Below are positions 13,101 through 25,467 of a stretch of DNA of 64,000 nucleotides, in pieces. Source of the stretch: Plenodomus lindquistii (taxonomy: Eukaryota; Ascomycota; Dothideomycetes; Pleosporales; Leptosphaeriaceae); the NCBI GenBank assembly GCA_025504975.1, contig JANUWI010000022.1, forward strand, positions 62,001-126,000, read 5' to 3'. Every line of letters starts with the position of its first letter. Within the stretch, counting starts at the first letter, position 1. The translations under genes were made by a program, and so were the position numbers. The notes beneath the pieces were generated by a model. That model saw nothing but the letters and a program-made list of their open reading frames with translations, searched no databases and was not told where the DNA came from.

Positions 13101-13780
13101 AAAGTATAGTTTATTTAATATTTCTAGTTAGAACTCTAGTAATAATTAGGTACTAAACTAAAATTATCTATAGAATATTACTCTAAAACTAATAGTTAAA
13201 TAGAAATTATAACTATATAGTTTAAGTAGTACCTCTACGCCTATATTAACTATAAATAGAATAACTAGATACTATTTCTACCTATAGCTAAATTTAAAGC
13301 TAATAATCTAATAAGTATAAATATAGACACTAGTATATTCTAATTAACTAAAAGTTATAACTCTAAGTATAGATTTAAACTATTTTTTTTATTACCTTGT
13401 TATTTAATAGCACCTGCTAAAAAAGACTAATAAAACGCTAATAAATTTACTAAATATATAGATAAACTATAATAAATATTATAACTAGAGCTATAATAGG
13501 CTTAAACTAAATAAATAGAGTTTATAAACTATAATTAGCTTTTTACTTTTACTTTTAAAATTAGTAACTATATTATACTTAACACCTATAACTTTAAAAT
13601 AATATAATCTAACTAATTACTAGACTTTAAAAATAAAGGCCTATTTTTTATTACTTACGTAATTAATAATATAGTGTATAAACTAGAGCTTTTAATTAAA
13701 TTAGGTAGATTATATAATATATTCTACCTATAGCTTCTATATCTATATAAAAAGACTTCTATACCTAGCTAAATAAATAA
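10200..13780 (+). pseudogene. pol: Gypsy Pol remnant: reverse transcriptase, RNase H, integrase, GPY/F segment
   Basis: Reverse transcriptase: 11010-11075 reads like K-K-P-R-G-S-F-*-I-Y-I-D-Y-Y-S-F-N (family: KKPGGGxRFCVDYRxLN). Position 11241 starts P-F-S-L-Y-N-A, matching PFGLxNAP. The catalytic box at 11328-11354 reads Y-L-D-N-I-L-I-Y-S, with the second Asp now Asn by G-to-A. RNase H: 11779-11802 gives I-E-T-N-I-S-N-F (family ETDASNF), followed by a YDKELLAI-like block near 11890-11940. Integrase: 12963-12990 reads F-I-A-I-D-K-L-S-K, and 13010-13240 carries the AIISDRG- and YHPxTDGQTE-like blocks. At about 13630-13760 a V-I-N-N-I-V-Y-K-L-E-L pattern resembles the GPY/F module. A protease is expected near 10.2-10.4 kb but is not resolved. 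Many stops make it non-functional. Confidence 0.9.
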
Positions 13781-14676
13781 TAAAGAAGACTATACCTACT
13801 TTACTAATTCTACAAGTAATTTTTAACTTCTATATTATAATAAAACTAGTAGATTTTTAAATGAAAAAAAAGACTACTCTAGTACTATATATAATAGGCT
13901 AACTATTCTAAAAAACCTAATAATCTATTATAGAAGCTATATATAAATTTTATTAACTCTATAGATTTTATATCTAATTTCTATAAATTATAACCTAATA
14001 TAGCTAGGCTATATAAGTTTTTTATAATATTTAATAATAGATAATAGTTATTTATAATATAGTTTACTAATAGTTATAACTATAACTAAATACGTATTTA
14101 AATAGTTCTATAGTAAGTTTCTATATTATACTTAAATATTCTATGTTTATAATAAAAGGTAGAGTACTACTACTATACTTTTTACTAAAAATAGTATATA
14201 AACCTCTAGTTCTAACTATTAACTACTCTATTTAATAACTTTATTAAAGGTATCTAAAGGGTCTTTAGAGTAGTAAATAAAAGCTAGTCTAGTAGATAAA
14301 AAGCTTTAGTTTTATTTAGTTAATAAAGCTAGTTTACTATATTAACTATAAAAAATAGTTTAATAGTTAATTTTAGTTAAGTATTATAAACTATTTACTA
14401 CGCCTAGTTTAATAACTAATATAAGCTTTTATTATATAAAGCTTTTTTTAAGCTTTATTATAATAAGCTACTTTATTATAATTAGAGTAATAGATAATTT
14501 AAATAAAAATATATATAATATTAGTATACTAGAGTATAGAGCTAGAGATATTAAAAGTAACTATAAAAGAGTATATATAAATAAGCGTTGCTTTTTATTA
14601 TATAAACTACGCGTAGCTTTTATAAAACTTAATTATTATACTTAGTACTATAAATAATAAAACTACTTTTTTTATA

Positions 14677-14687
14677 GAAAAGAATAG
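14677..14687 (+). other. Polypurine tract of the Gypsy element
   Basis: The near-pure purine run gaaaagaatag ends exactly at the base before the 3' LTR. This is where a polypurine tract primes plus-strand DNA synthesis in LTR retrotransposons. It supports the LTR boundary at 14688. Confidence 0.6.
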
Positions 14688-14906
14688 TATTATAGATTAA
14701 AGCTATAACTTTTAAATAATTAGAGGTTAAGTACTATTTTACTTTACTTACGCTAGGCCTAATACAGCGCGCTTTAGTTAGTAGAAATATAATAGTTCTA
14801 TTTAATATATAAAAAACTAGCTTTTTATATAATATTTATTATAGTAGTAATTAATTAATTAATTATTTAACTTACTTTTAGTGTAGCCTGTGTTTATGCT
14901 TTTATA
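14688..14906 (+). repeat. 3' LTR of Ty3/Gypsy retrotransposon
   Basis: A 219-bp direct repeat of the 5' LTR at 7001-7216, sharing the start, the core block (14750-14771), the taattaattaatta stretch and the terminal tagcctgtgtttat block. Differences between the two LTRs are mostly C/T and G/A, as RIP produces, so their divergence cannot be used as an ordinary molecular clock. Confidence 0.85.
14750..14771 (+). other. Conserved LTR core, second copy
   Basis: Same block as 7063-7084, with the aca and the run of CpG sites retained, in the 3' LTR. Its survival in both LTRs is the reason to think this stretch is either protected from RIP or lacked RIP-preferred contexts from the start. Confidence 0.45.
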
Positions 14907-14910
14907 ACTC
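14907..14910. repeat. Target-site duplication, right copy (actc)
   Basis: Matches 6997-7000 on the other side of the Gypsy element. Confidence 0.6.
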
Positions 14911-16438
14911 TAACTTTTTTAAAGTACCTAAATATTTTATTATTTAATTAGTAATATATATAAATAAATTTATAGAATTTATACTATTTTTATATACTAT
15001 TTAGTAAAACTATAGCTAAAAGAATAGATTTAACTAAATTAGTAAAGAAATAAAACTCTATTAAGTTTAATTTTATTTTAAAATTATCAAAAAAAAATAT
15101 AAGGTATAAAATAGGTAGAAGCTTTAGTACTAGTAAAATACTACTACTTTTTTTTTTCTTTTTTTTATCTTTTTAATAAAGTAGAGCTAGGCTTTACTAT
15201 TTAACTTCTACTATTAAAAATTCTTTATAAAGTAATTTATTATTAAAACATTATTAAGTAAAATATTTATCTAAAGTATAATATCTATTAAACTATGATA
15301 TAAAAGTATTAAAAAGAATTATAAAAAAAATCTCTAGTAAAATAAAAAAGTAATACTTTTTTTAATTTTAATTTTTAGTATATTATAATTATATAAGATA
15401 TATAATTAAATTTATTATAGATAATTTAATTATCTAGCGAGATTATATAAATAGTTTAGTTACTTTAATATTATTAACTACTAGATATAAGCCTAATACT
15501 AGTTTAGTTAAAATTTAAATTTTAAACCTTTTTTACTTAAAAATATCTAACCTATTAATAAGTAGTAGTTTCTAAAAAATAACTAATTGTATTTTTACTT
15601 TTACTTTTACTTTATGTTTTTATTTTTAATATTTTTAATTTTTATTTTTTTTCTTTTTTTTACTTTTTTTTATTTTATAATTTTTTACTTAATTTTTATT
15701 CTAATTTTATCTAAAATTTATTACCTATAAAGAGTAACAGTAAGTAATAAATTACTATATTAAACTAATTTAAAAAAAAACTTATAATTAAATTAGTATT
15801 TTCTAATAAAAAAAAGTAGTAAAAATATAAATAGTAAAAAAGCTAAGTAGTCTATATTTTAAAAAGCTATTAAAATATAGATAGCTAATTAATAAATAGT
15901 AATATAAAAATATAGCTATCTACTATTAAAAAGAAAGCTATTTATAAATAAAACTTTTTATATAACTATTATAAAACATTAGGCTTTTAGTTAAAAAAAA
16001 AATTTAAACTACTATAATAATATAACTTATTTAAAATTTCTTTTTAATTTTATAAATAAAATAGGTAAAAATATACTTATAATTTTAAAAAATCTAGAAG
16101 ATTAGTTATAGTTTTTTTTTTATTTTTATATGTTTTTATATAAATTACAATCTAGTTAACTTTATATTTGAATTTATTAATAAAATAGCTATACTTTACA
16201 AAACGCTTTCTAAAATAAAAGTAAATTCTATTAAAATAAATATTTAATAAATCTATTTTTATTTTTATTATTATTTTTATTATTATCTTTTATTATTTTA
16301 TACTATTCTAATTATTATTCTTATAATTATTTTTACTATAATTTCTTTTTTTTCTAAATATTACTTTTATTATATTTACTATTATTATATTTATTAACTC
16401 TGTTTATTTTATTCTATTTATTCTATTTATTAACTCTA
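14911..16438. other. Low-complexity AT-rich DNA with pyrimidine-rich tract
   Basis: No gene or element is recognised. From about 15590 to 15720, and again from about 16250 to 16440, the plus strand is very T-rich with scattered C, forming long pyrimidine tracts. The G+C content is lower than in the Gypsy element. This may be old repeat debris or a spacer in heterochromatin. Confidence 0.5.
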
Positions 16439-16627
16439 TTTATTTTATTTATTTTATTTATTTCATTTATTTTATTTATTTTATTTATTTTATTTATTTT
16501 ATTTATTTTATTTATTTTATTTATTTTATTTATTTTATTTATTTTATTTATTTTATTTATTTTATTTATTTTATTTATTTTATTTATTTTATTTATTTTA
16601 TTTATTTTATTTATTTTATTTATTTTT
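16439..16627 (+). repeat. 9-bp AT-only minisatellite (TTTATTTTA)n
   Basis: About 21 nearly perfect tandem copies of tttatttta, with one variant unit containing tttcattta near 16461. Less regular related units (with tattctatt) lead in from about 16400. The array has almost no G or C, so RIP cannot act on it. The regularity implies recent slippage or unequal exchange compared with the scrambled surroundings. No function is evident. Confidence 0.9.
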
Positions 16628-18689
16628 TCTATTTTATTATTTTTTTAATTTAATTTTTTCTATTATTATTTTATAATTATTATTTATATTCTTAATATTG
16701 TTTCTAATTATTATAATTATAATATCTATTAATTATATGTACTAGTTTTAGATGTTTTTTTTATATAAATTTTTAATATTAATAGGAAATAGAGTATATT
16801 ATTAATATACTAGTTTTTAAATCGAGTATATTTACTTAAATTAGTATCCCTTTATTTCAATAGTATAAGTTTTAATTTTAGGTAAATTTTTTCTAAAAAT
16901 GTATAGTAGTAAATTATCCTTTTATTTAGTAATAATACTATAAGGGATAATATTTTTATTATATAAAATAGCTTTTTTAGTATAATTAGAAATAGATCTA
17001 GTAATACTATTAAAAAGTATATATTTTTCTAGTATAATTAGTAGTAAATCTAGTTATATAAAACTAGCTTTTTCTATTTTTACTTTATTATTTATATTAC
17101 TATATAGTTTTTTTTTATATTTATTTAGAGTTTTATTATTATTTTAATAATTATTACTAGATTTAGTAGACTAGTTATTTTTATTATAACTAACTAGATA
17201 AAAGTCTAAATTTATAGATGTTAAACTAGTAGTTTTTTCTTATAAAATTATAAATAGTATTTTTATAAAAACTAGAAAATAGTATTAGTATTATATTATT
17301 ATAAAAGTATAATTTTTTAAATATATAGTTTAAATATTTTTATTAATTTTTATAGTACCTATAAGTTTAAATATATTACTTATTTTATTCTATTATAGTA
17401 ATTACTTATAGCTAGTTTAAATTTATAACTAATAAATATTTTCTTATTAATATAGAAAGCTATAATTTTATTTTAAGTAAAAACTAAGTTTTAGCTATAG
17501 TAGTTTAGAACTTATTCTAGCTAATAATTAATAATATAATAAAATTTAAATATAGTTCTTAAATACTATTTATATATAGTAAATAGATAATACTTTTTTA
17601 AATAAGTTTATTATTTCTTTTTATAAAGTAAATTTTATAGAGTATAGTGTTAGCGCTTTATAAAGAAAAATAGATAATTTCTAAATTTAAAATAGCTAAT
17701 ATATTAAGTAATACTACTACTTATAAACTATATAAAAAACTAAGTTAGTAATATTATAGTATATTAAAATAGTAAAGCTATAATAATAAAATACTTATAG
17801 TTAGTAAAGAAATTAGAGTTAAATACCTAGCTAAAATAGAGACTAGTACATCTAACTAATAGATTTTCTTTTAAAAATATCTATAAATCTATAGTAATAT
17901 ATAAACTTATTATTAATAGTATTTTCTTATAAATTATTTATTATTTTAGCCTAGTAACCTATTTTTACTTAAAATAAATAATATTTTAAGTATTTTAATA
18001 TTAGAATTTTTATTTTATACTCTTTAATATTATTTCTATTAGCTAATACGCTAGGTTTTGAGTTTTTTTTGTTAAAGTTTATAGTTACTTCTAGGAATTT
18101 TACGAACCTTTAGAATTTTTATATTAAAATTCTTTTATTAGCTTCTAATACCTATAAAGTACTACTTTTAATTATTAACCTATAAACTAACGTAATATAT
18201 AGCTATTATAGTTATATTATTCTATTTAATATTATAATATTTCTATATTATATATAACTATTATATAAGTAATAAATATTATATTATAGAAATTAAAATA
18301 GAAAAAGTAATAACTAGTATACATAGTATTAATATAGTAATAAAATACTTATTAAAACTAGAAAATTAAAGCATTAATACTTTATAGAAAAAGTCTAATA
18401 AAACTTATTATTTCTAGCTTTATTATTTTATTTTATATACTTGTATTAAATAGTAATATATTTTATAAATATTTTTATCTATAATAGTTATAAATTTATT
18501 TATATAACTATTTATAATTACTAGAATAAAATAAAATATAGTGTATATATACTAAATATTTTATATATAATAAGCTATTATTATTACTTTTATAAAAAAC
18601 TATATGTTTACTTTATTTATATATAGAGTATTTAAATTCTAAATAATTTACTTTTTATATCTAATTTTTTATCTCTATATATAAAATCC
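16628..18689. other. Unassigned RIP-mutated DNA
   Basis: About 2 kb of CpA-depleted sequence with no open frame and no repeat partner in the window that I could see. The composition alternates between T-rich parts (16.6-17.3 kb) and more mixed parts (17.4-18.6 kb). It probably consists of further eroded elements. Confidence 0.5.
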
Positions 18690-19120
18690 TACAATATAAT
18701 AAAGCTATATTTTATTACAATAATAACTCTAAGCTATAAAAGCTCTATTATAAAATACCTCTATTTTTCTATATATAACCTTATTAAAAATAAAAGACTA
18801 TACTAACTGCTATTTAAATTACCTTTAAACTATACCTAGTTTAGATTCTATAAGAATCTCTACTTTACTATTACCTACGTGCTAATATAGTAAAGAAAAA
18901 AAAAGAACTTTATAAAGGCCTAGAACTACTATTAAGTTCTACTCTATATAGCTTACTTTTTTAATAGAACTATAGAGGTATAATTTTCAAAGTTTTTTAT
19001 ATAAAGTTTATAAAAATAAAATTTATTTCGCTTGTTAATCTACGCGCACTTCTATATACTTTAGAGTATATTTTAATACTTTTTAGTACTATATATTCTT
19101 AAGCTATTTTATATAAAAGG
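18690..19120 (-). repeat. 0.42-kb dispersed repeat, copy 1 (inverted relative to 48115-48536)
   Basis: The reverse complement of this segment aligns with 48115-48536. Shared landmarks include the agtatatagaag-c/tgtagatta block (19020-19080 here), the tagttctattaaaaaagtaagctatatagag block and the end at atagctttattata. The length and the lack of any protein-like pattern would suit a solo LTR or a non-coding part of a transposon. No TG/CA ends or target duplications could be confirmed, so the class is open. Confidence 0.6.
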
Positions 19121-19984
19121 CTTATTTAATTTACTATTATTACTATCTAGCCTATTATATAAACTAGGTTAATTTCTTTATGTAAAAAAAAATTCTTTTA
19201 TTTTACTTCTCTATACTTATATAACTACTATAAATACTTTATATTTCTAATAGTAAATATTTTTTATACGTAGCTATATATTAATACTATAACTTTTAAT
19301 TTAATATAAAAGTATGTTATAACGTTTTTTCTTGTATAATTTAAATAGCTTAAGTAATATTTTTATAGTAGTTTAAATAAATAGCTTTATTATAAAGCTA
19401 CTATTTTTATTTTATTTATTAGTAATATAGACTATAGTATTATTTTATTATATTGCTTTTATTTTATTTTAGATTTAAATCTATATTTATTTTCTATTAT
19501 AGTAGAATTAAGTTTTATTATATATATATTAGTTTAACTACTTACTAAATAAAAAGTATATAGTATATTTATTAAAACTTAGATTATTATTTATTAGACT
19601 TATTACTATACTTAGATAGATTATTAGTATACTATAAATATAGTAGGCTTAAATTAAACTTATGTTTTTTATTTTTTATATATACTTTACTAAGTATTAG
19701 TATAATATAGAAATTATAGTCTAGTTAAAAGCTATTAATATAGTTATTAATATTTATAAGTAGTTAGATATTTTTTAAGATATTTACTTCTATAGAATAA
19801 ATGTATATTTTATTACTATATTTATTATATTATTCTATAACTTTTTTATAGTACTTTTATAAATACTATTACTATCTAATAGATGTATAGTATTAACTAG
19901 TTTAATATTATTACCTTCTTTTTAAATAGCTAACTAGATTATAGTATATTCTTTATAAAAGTTTTAAAAGTAAATATTATAGTA
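19121..19984. other. Unassigned RIP-mutated DNA up to copy B
   Basis: No recognisable gene or repeat. It lies between the dispersed repeat and the left end of pogo copy B. Stops are present in all frames. Confidence 0.5.
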
Positions 19985-21754
19985 TAACGTATTCTCCTAG
20001 TTTACTAAATAATTTAGTAGATCTAGTAGTTTTCTTTACTATTATAAATACTATACTTTCTATTTAAAACTTTTATAATATAATATAATATTAATTTAAA
20101 CTAAAAGTTAATTTTAATTTATCTATATAGCTTTTAAAGGTAGTTAATTTTAAAGCTACTAATTAGCTACTACTATCTTTAATATTAGTTATAATAAATT
20201 TTTTAAATACATTAGAAAAATAATGCTATAATTATAAATTTATTCTAATATTTAAAAGCTTAATAGTAGTAAAAAGTAAATAATTATTTAATATATTTTT
20301 AACTTTAATGTATAAAACTTTACTTTCTAGCTATATAAAGTAGTTTTTATAATTAATAGAAATTTTAGAGTATATAATAGTATACTTATAGATAAATATA
20401 AAGCTAATCGTTTAATAACACGCTTATGTTAGTTTAAAATAGCTTTTAACTAATTAAAAAATAGGTTAAAAATAAATTAGTAAAACCTAGAAATTATTAG
20501 TATATAATTTAAATTTAAAGTAATAATTAAAATTAAGTATCGCGTTAATAATAATAGAATCTATAAGTTTTATAAAACTAGGTTCTAGATAAATATAATT
20601 AGATCTAGAAAAGTTATTATATACTTTAAAAATAAAATTAGATAGATTTTATCTAGCTAGATAACTATTAGTTAGTTACTATTATCTAAAGTATATATAC
20701 CTCTAATAATATAACTTTACCTTTTATTATTTATAAAATACGCGTTTTAATTTCTATATTGTATAAAAGTGTTAATATACTATATAATTATAAAATTTTA
20801 GTTTCTAAAAATAACTATATATATAATATATTTAAAATAAAGTAGCTAAAATACTTTAATTTATATATATAGATATAAAAAATAGAAATTATTAATAGCT
20901 TTAAAAGCTACTTTAACTAAAAGTTTAAAAACTATTATATATATAATAATATTATAACTTTTTATATACCTATTTATTTATATTATATTTTTTACTATTA
21001 AAGTATAAATATTTCTACTATATTTAAAACTTTATACATAAATATTTATTTTATATTAATAAAAAAAAGCTTTTTTTTAGTTAATAACTATTAAAAAGCG
21101 TTTAAAGTATTAGGGCTAGTTTTTACTAATAGATAAATAGTATTAGATTACTTTAAAATATAGTTATATACTTATATATAACCTTTCTCTCTAGTAAATT
21201 TATAGTAATTAAAAACTCTAAATTATATTTATATATTTAGGTTTTAATTAAAGCTAATATATAATTTTTTTATTTAGTTATTTTTAACTATATAAACTAC
21301 TATAAATAGAAAATACTAAACTAATACTATACTAAAATACATTTTACTAATCTAATAATTATAAATTTAGAAAGCAATTAGTAAATATAATAAAAAATTA
21401 CTATAAATACAAGTAAATTTTCTATAAAAGTACTATTAAATATAGTACTAGATTATAAACTACTATATCTATATGCATTTTACCTACTTTTTAAAAATAT
21501 ATATATAGTATTAGTAGTTTAATATCTATTTAACTAGAACTCTAATACTATAGTAATAATAAAAAAACTAGGTATAATACTTATATATACTAGAAAAGTT
21601 TAGAAAATACTTTTAAATAAAATATATGCTCTATAGTAATAGGTTTAAATATTAATAGTAATAATAATAATAATAGTTAAAACTAGAGTATTTAGAATAC
21701 TAAAAAAAACTATAAATACTACTAGATTATTTAGTTAACTAGTAAAATGCGTTA
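19985..21754 (+). mobile_element. pogo/Fot1-type DNA transposon, family 1, copy B (best terminal repeats)
   Basis: A 1.77-kb element with clear terminal inverted repeats of about 65 bp. The left end starts taacgtattctcctagttta; the right end, read inward on the minus strand, starts taacgcattttactagttaa. The two stay alignable through actaaataat-tagtag and the inner block agtatt-taaatact. The ends begin with TA, as expected for the Tc1/mariner-pogo superfamily, which duplicates TA. It is co-linear with copies A and C. Differences are mainly RIP-type, but some are not. Confidence 0.85.
20440..21010 (+). pseudogene. Fot1/pogo transposase remnant (copy B)
   Basis: Around 20552-20620 the frame reads N-R-I-Y-K-F-Y-K-T-R-F, corresponding to NIYNFDETGF, then I-I-R-S-R-K-V-I. 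Around 20675-20740 a V-T-I-I pattern followed by L-P-F-I-I matches the family's VTVIExxNAxGxxLPPFIIF block. The later DGHESH and PPHSSH blocks are more eroded than in copy A. Stops in every frame make the protein non-functional. The element is cut-and-paste (DDE_1 domain) by family. Confidence 0.7.
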
Positions 21755-23569
21755 ATAAACTTTTACTATAACTAAATAAAAGTATGTATATTAAACCTAG
21801 TATAGGCTATAGATTATAATTTTTTAAAAAAGTAGATTTAAAAACTATAGTTTATTAGATAGGTATAAAGTTAATTAGCTATTAACTATTTAGTTTATTT
21901 AATATTATCTATTTTCTTTATTATTTTTTTCTTTTTATTAGCTACTTTTAACTTAATTTTATTTTTTATATAAAATACTAAGATTATTATAGCTTTAATT
22001 ATATAGGTATTTTATATAGTAGTATATTTAAAATTATTGTTATAGCTATATATTAGTTTTTACTTTAGTTACTTTTATATATCTATTATAATTTTATTTA
22101 GCTAATTAAAAACTTTTTTTATAATATATATTTTTAAGTATAGCCTTTTATGTAGTTAGCTACTAGTAAAGTTATTAATATTTTACTTAAAATAAACTTA
22201 ATATTAAAATTATATAAGATATTTATTATAGTTACTTTTCTAAAGCTACTATTTTAGAGGTATTTACTAAATATAGAACTTTTAAATAAAGTAAAACTAC
22301 TTCTAGTACTTTTTTTTAGGTATAACTATTATTTTCTACTTTTAATATAGTAAATTAGATAATTGTTATATTTAAAGAAAATAGATTTTATAGTATTAAA
22401 TAAATAATAAAGTAGAGTTATTTTAAAAAATAAAAATAAAAATAGTTAAATTTTTTTATTAAAAACTTAGTACTATAGTAACTATAATATTCTATAAAAA
22501 AACTTAATTATTTTTATTTAATCTTTTATATATTATAGATATAACCTTTTTATACTATATTACTAGAATTTAAAAATATAATAATACTAGCTTACTATAA
22601 ATAAAATAATTATTAAGATATTTATAGCTATTACTAGTATATAATTATACTATAAGTAGTATATACTTTTATTATAGTTTAAATATAATATAGTATTTTA
22701 TATTATTTTAATATAGATTAATAGTATATCTATTTTTTTAATACATATTAATAGTATATCTATTTTTATATCTAGTTAAATTAGATTTTATTATATAATA
22801 TATAGACTATAGTCTTTAATTTCTATTTTTAGAATAGTAAATACTCTTTTTTAAACTATATATATCTATTACTATTTATAAATTACTTAAATTAAAAATT
22901 AAATATAATAGAAACGTTTTAAATATTAGATATAATAAATTTTTATATAATAGTAATATTAAACTTACTAGTTAATAATCTATAAATAGTAAGCTATTTT
23001 AAAAAGATTTATATATATTAAATTCTTATATTAATTGTAAACTTACTACCTACTACTCTATTATAAAAGCTATTATTTAGATATTAACTACTATTTATCT
23101 AGTACACTTAACTATTACTATATAAAAGCAATAGTTACTTTAGCTATTTTATAAAAAAGAAAATATTAGTAGTATTATTATATAAATTTAAAGAGTTTTA
23201 ATATATTATTAGTTAATTTATATTTTAATATATTTTTTAGTATTTATAAATAATATATATAGTAGTAAAAAGGTTATAGTATAGATATTTATCTATTATA
23301 GTAACTATAACTTAAATTACTATTTATATACTATCTATTAAACTATTTATATTATAACTTTAATTTTCTATTAACGTTTTTCTATACTAATATAAATATT
23401 AGCTAATACTTAGCTACTATACTATATTACTTAGTATTAGTTACGTATACTAAGATTAAAAAGTTTAATATCTTTCTATTTAACTATACTAGTTATATTT
23501 ATAGCTAATAAAATATACTATTATAAAATAAAGAAATAAAGTTAATTTTTCTACTACAATTATATTTAT
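21755..23569. other. Unassigned DNA, probably the 3' part of a minus-strand Gypsy relic
   Basis: No frame is readable. It lies downstream (in minus-strand sense) of the Gypsy-like integrase remnant at 23570-23890, so part of it may be that element's C-terminal region and LTR. I found no LTR partner. The twin short phrase attaatagtatatctatttt at about 22715-22765 is a local duplication of about 30 bp. Confidence 0.45.
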
Positions 23570-24560
23570 ATTAAGCATTTTTTTTAGTATTATAGGTATA
23601 GAGCTTTTTCTTTCTATTATTTTAATATTTAATTTATTTTTATTATAGATAATTTCTATACGTCTAATAATTTAGATAGATTAATATTCTAAAGCTTTAA
23701 TAATATAGATATATTAATTAACTTTTTATTTTTATTTTATAATATAATAATTTATATATAAAAGTAATTATAGTACTAATACTATTTACTAAAATAAAGC
23801 CTATAATTATTATTACTAATAACTAATTTTTATATTTAGTAAACTTATAGAAAAGCTTTATAATATATTTATATATAATAGTATCTAGACTTTCTATTAA
23901 ATATATTTTATTTATAATAGTCTATATAATATATAGCCTTTTTTAAATAAAGTTTACTTTATTTATTTATACTAGATTCTATATTACTACTATAGCTTAT
24001 TTAGTAAACTTACTATAAAGTCTATTTTTTTTATTTCTATATTTTTTATAAAGTTCTTTATCTAATTTATAGATAATAATTATTTTTAATCTCTACTTTA
24101 TAAATACTACTTCTATTATAGAGCTATTATTAGTAATTTCTATAAAGTTATATACCTAAAGTTTAATACTAGCTAAAGATATAAATAGAAATATAGTATT
24201 TATTTAAAGTAGTTAGTTTTTAAACGTTTCTTCTATCTTTAAAGCTAGTTACTAGTTAAAATATATATTTTTTTCTACTATTTTAAATACTAAAATAAAA
24301 TTTAAAAACTAAATTATATTAATTTTAATTATTTTACCTAGGCCTATTATATTACCTAGTACTAAACTATAAACTATAGTAAATACTTTATTATATACTT
24401 TTTCAATTCTAACTATTTAGTAGGCTATTAAACTAAACTCGAGATTTAAACTAAAGCTATTTACTAGTAAAATATATTACTATAGATTTATAGATTACTA
24501 GAGAAATTATAATAATAGAATACTAAATATATTAATAGTAATTTACTATTATTTTTTATT
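23570..24560 (-). pseudogene. Gypsy-type integrase (and possible RNase H) remnant
   Basis: On the minus strand, 23880 down to 23771 reads K-L-F-Y-K-F-T-K-Y-K-N-*-L-L-V-I-I-I-I, followed by a pattern like GFxLVN-S. This resembles the integrase stretch around the second catalytic Asp (KYxGLPxSIVxDRGxxFxSxFW). Further down, 23700-23645 gives F-R-I-L-I-Y-L-N-Y-*-T-Y-R-N-Y (TERLNQxxExYLRNY), and 23635-23580 has N-N-R-K-K-K-L-Y-T-Y (NNSxxxSTGxSPF). Upstream at 24400-24300 an R-I-E-K-V-Y-N-K-V-F-T-I-V-Y-S-L pattern could be RNase H. The order fits Ty3/Gypsy on the minus strand. It is more decayed than the element at 7-15 kb. No LTRs were found. Confidence 0.5.
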
Positions 24561-25467
24561 AACTAGTATAATAACTAGCTATATATTACTATTATAAAAA
24601 AGTTTTATTATACTAATTATTATAAGCTATAAATATTTTTAATAGTATAATATACTTACTATTTAGCTAGCTATATTCTAATATCTTTTATTATTTTATT
24701 AGTATTTATAATATTACTATTTTTTTTAATATTAAATAGTATTCTTTTTATTATTAGTAGTACTAGTAATAAGTTATACACTTTATATAGTAGTAATATT
24801 AAAAAGTATAAAAAGCTTTTATAGTAAAGTAGTAGTTTTAGTATAGTTAGTATTAGATTTTATAGTATTAAATTAGCTTTTTTTAATTTTATTTTTTTAT
24901 TACTACTATAAATCTATCTAGTAGTTTAATAGAAGCTTTATAATTATTACTAAGTTTAGTAGGCCTATCTTCTATAATATAGATATATAAAAAAAAAGTT
25001 TTAATTTATAAAAATTATATTTATAATAACTTTTAATAGAGCTATTAGTATTATATAAAAAAATGTATAAAAAAAGTTAATATAAAACTATTATAATTAT
25101 ATATAGATATAAAAATATAATTTTAATACTTAGCTAATAAAAGTTTAGCTATTACTAAACTAAATATATTATATATTCTAATTTTACTATAGTAGTTATT
25201 AATTACTACTTAGTATTTATATATACTAGAAACTCTATAAATATTTTAAAAAAGTTAAACCTTTATTTTAGTAAATACTTATAGATATAGTAGTAGTATT
25301 TTAGTTAAACTTTTAGTTAATACTTTATAATATAATAAAATATAAAATAGATTATTAAAGTTTAACTTTTCTATAGTATATAATAGATACTAACGTTAGT
25401 TATAGTTTTATTATTACTTAGTAAATATATATAAATAAAACGCTAGTTTAGCTAATTATTTTAAAAT
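24561..25467. other. Unassigned RIP-mutated DNA before the inverted duplication
   Basis: If the Gypsy reading at 23.6-24.5 kb is right, reverse transcriptase would be expected here on the minus strand, but I could not read its YxDD or PFGL boxes. The segment ends at the sharp breakpoint where identity with 54046 and below begins. Confidence 0.4.

Larger units (their letters stand above)
7001..14906 (+). mobile_element. Full-length Ty3/Gypsy LTR retrotransposon, RIP-inactivated
   Basis: A 7.9-kb element bounded by two LTRs of about 217 bp, a 4-bp target duplication (actc) and a purine-rich tract directly before the 3' LTR. Internal order on the plus strand is Gag with a CCHC zinc knuckle, reverse transcriptase, RNase H, integrase and a C-terminal GPY/F-like segment. 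The order RT, RNase H, integrase is diagnostic of Ty3/Gypsy rather than Copia. All coding frames are broken by stops at former Gln, Trp and Arg codons. No primer-binding site could be recognised after the 5' LTR. I see no other element inserted within it, so it is probably among the younger insertions here. It is the best-preserved complete structure in the window. Confidence 0.9.
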
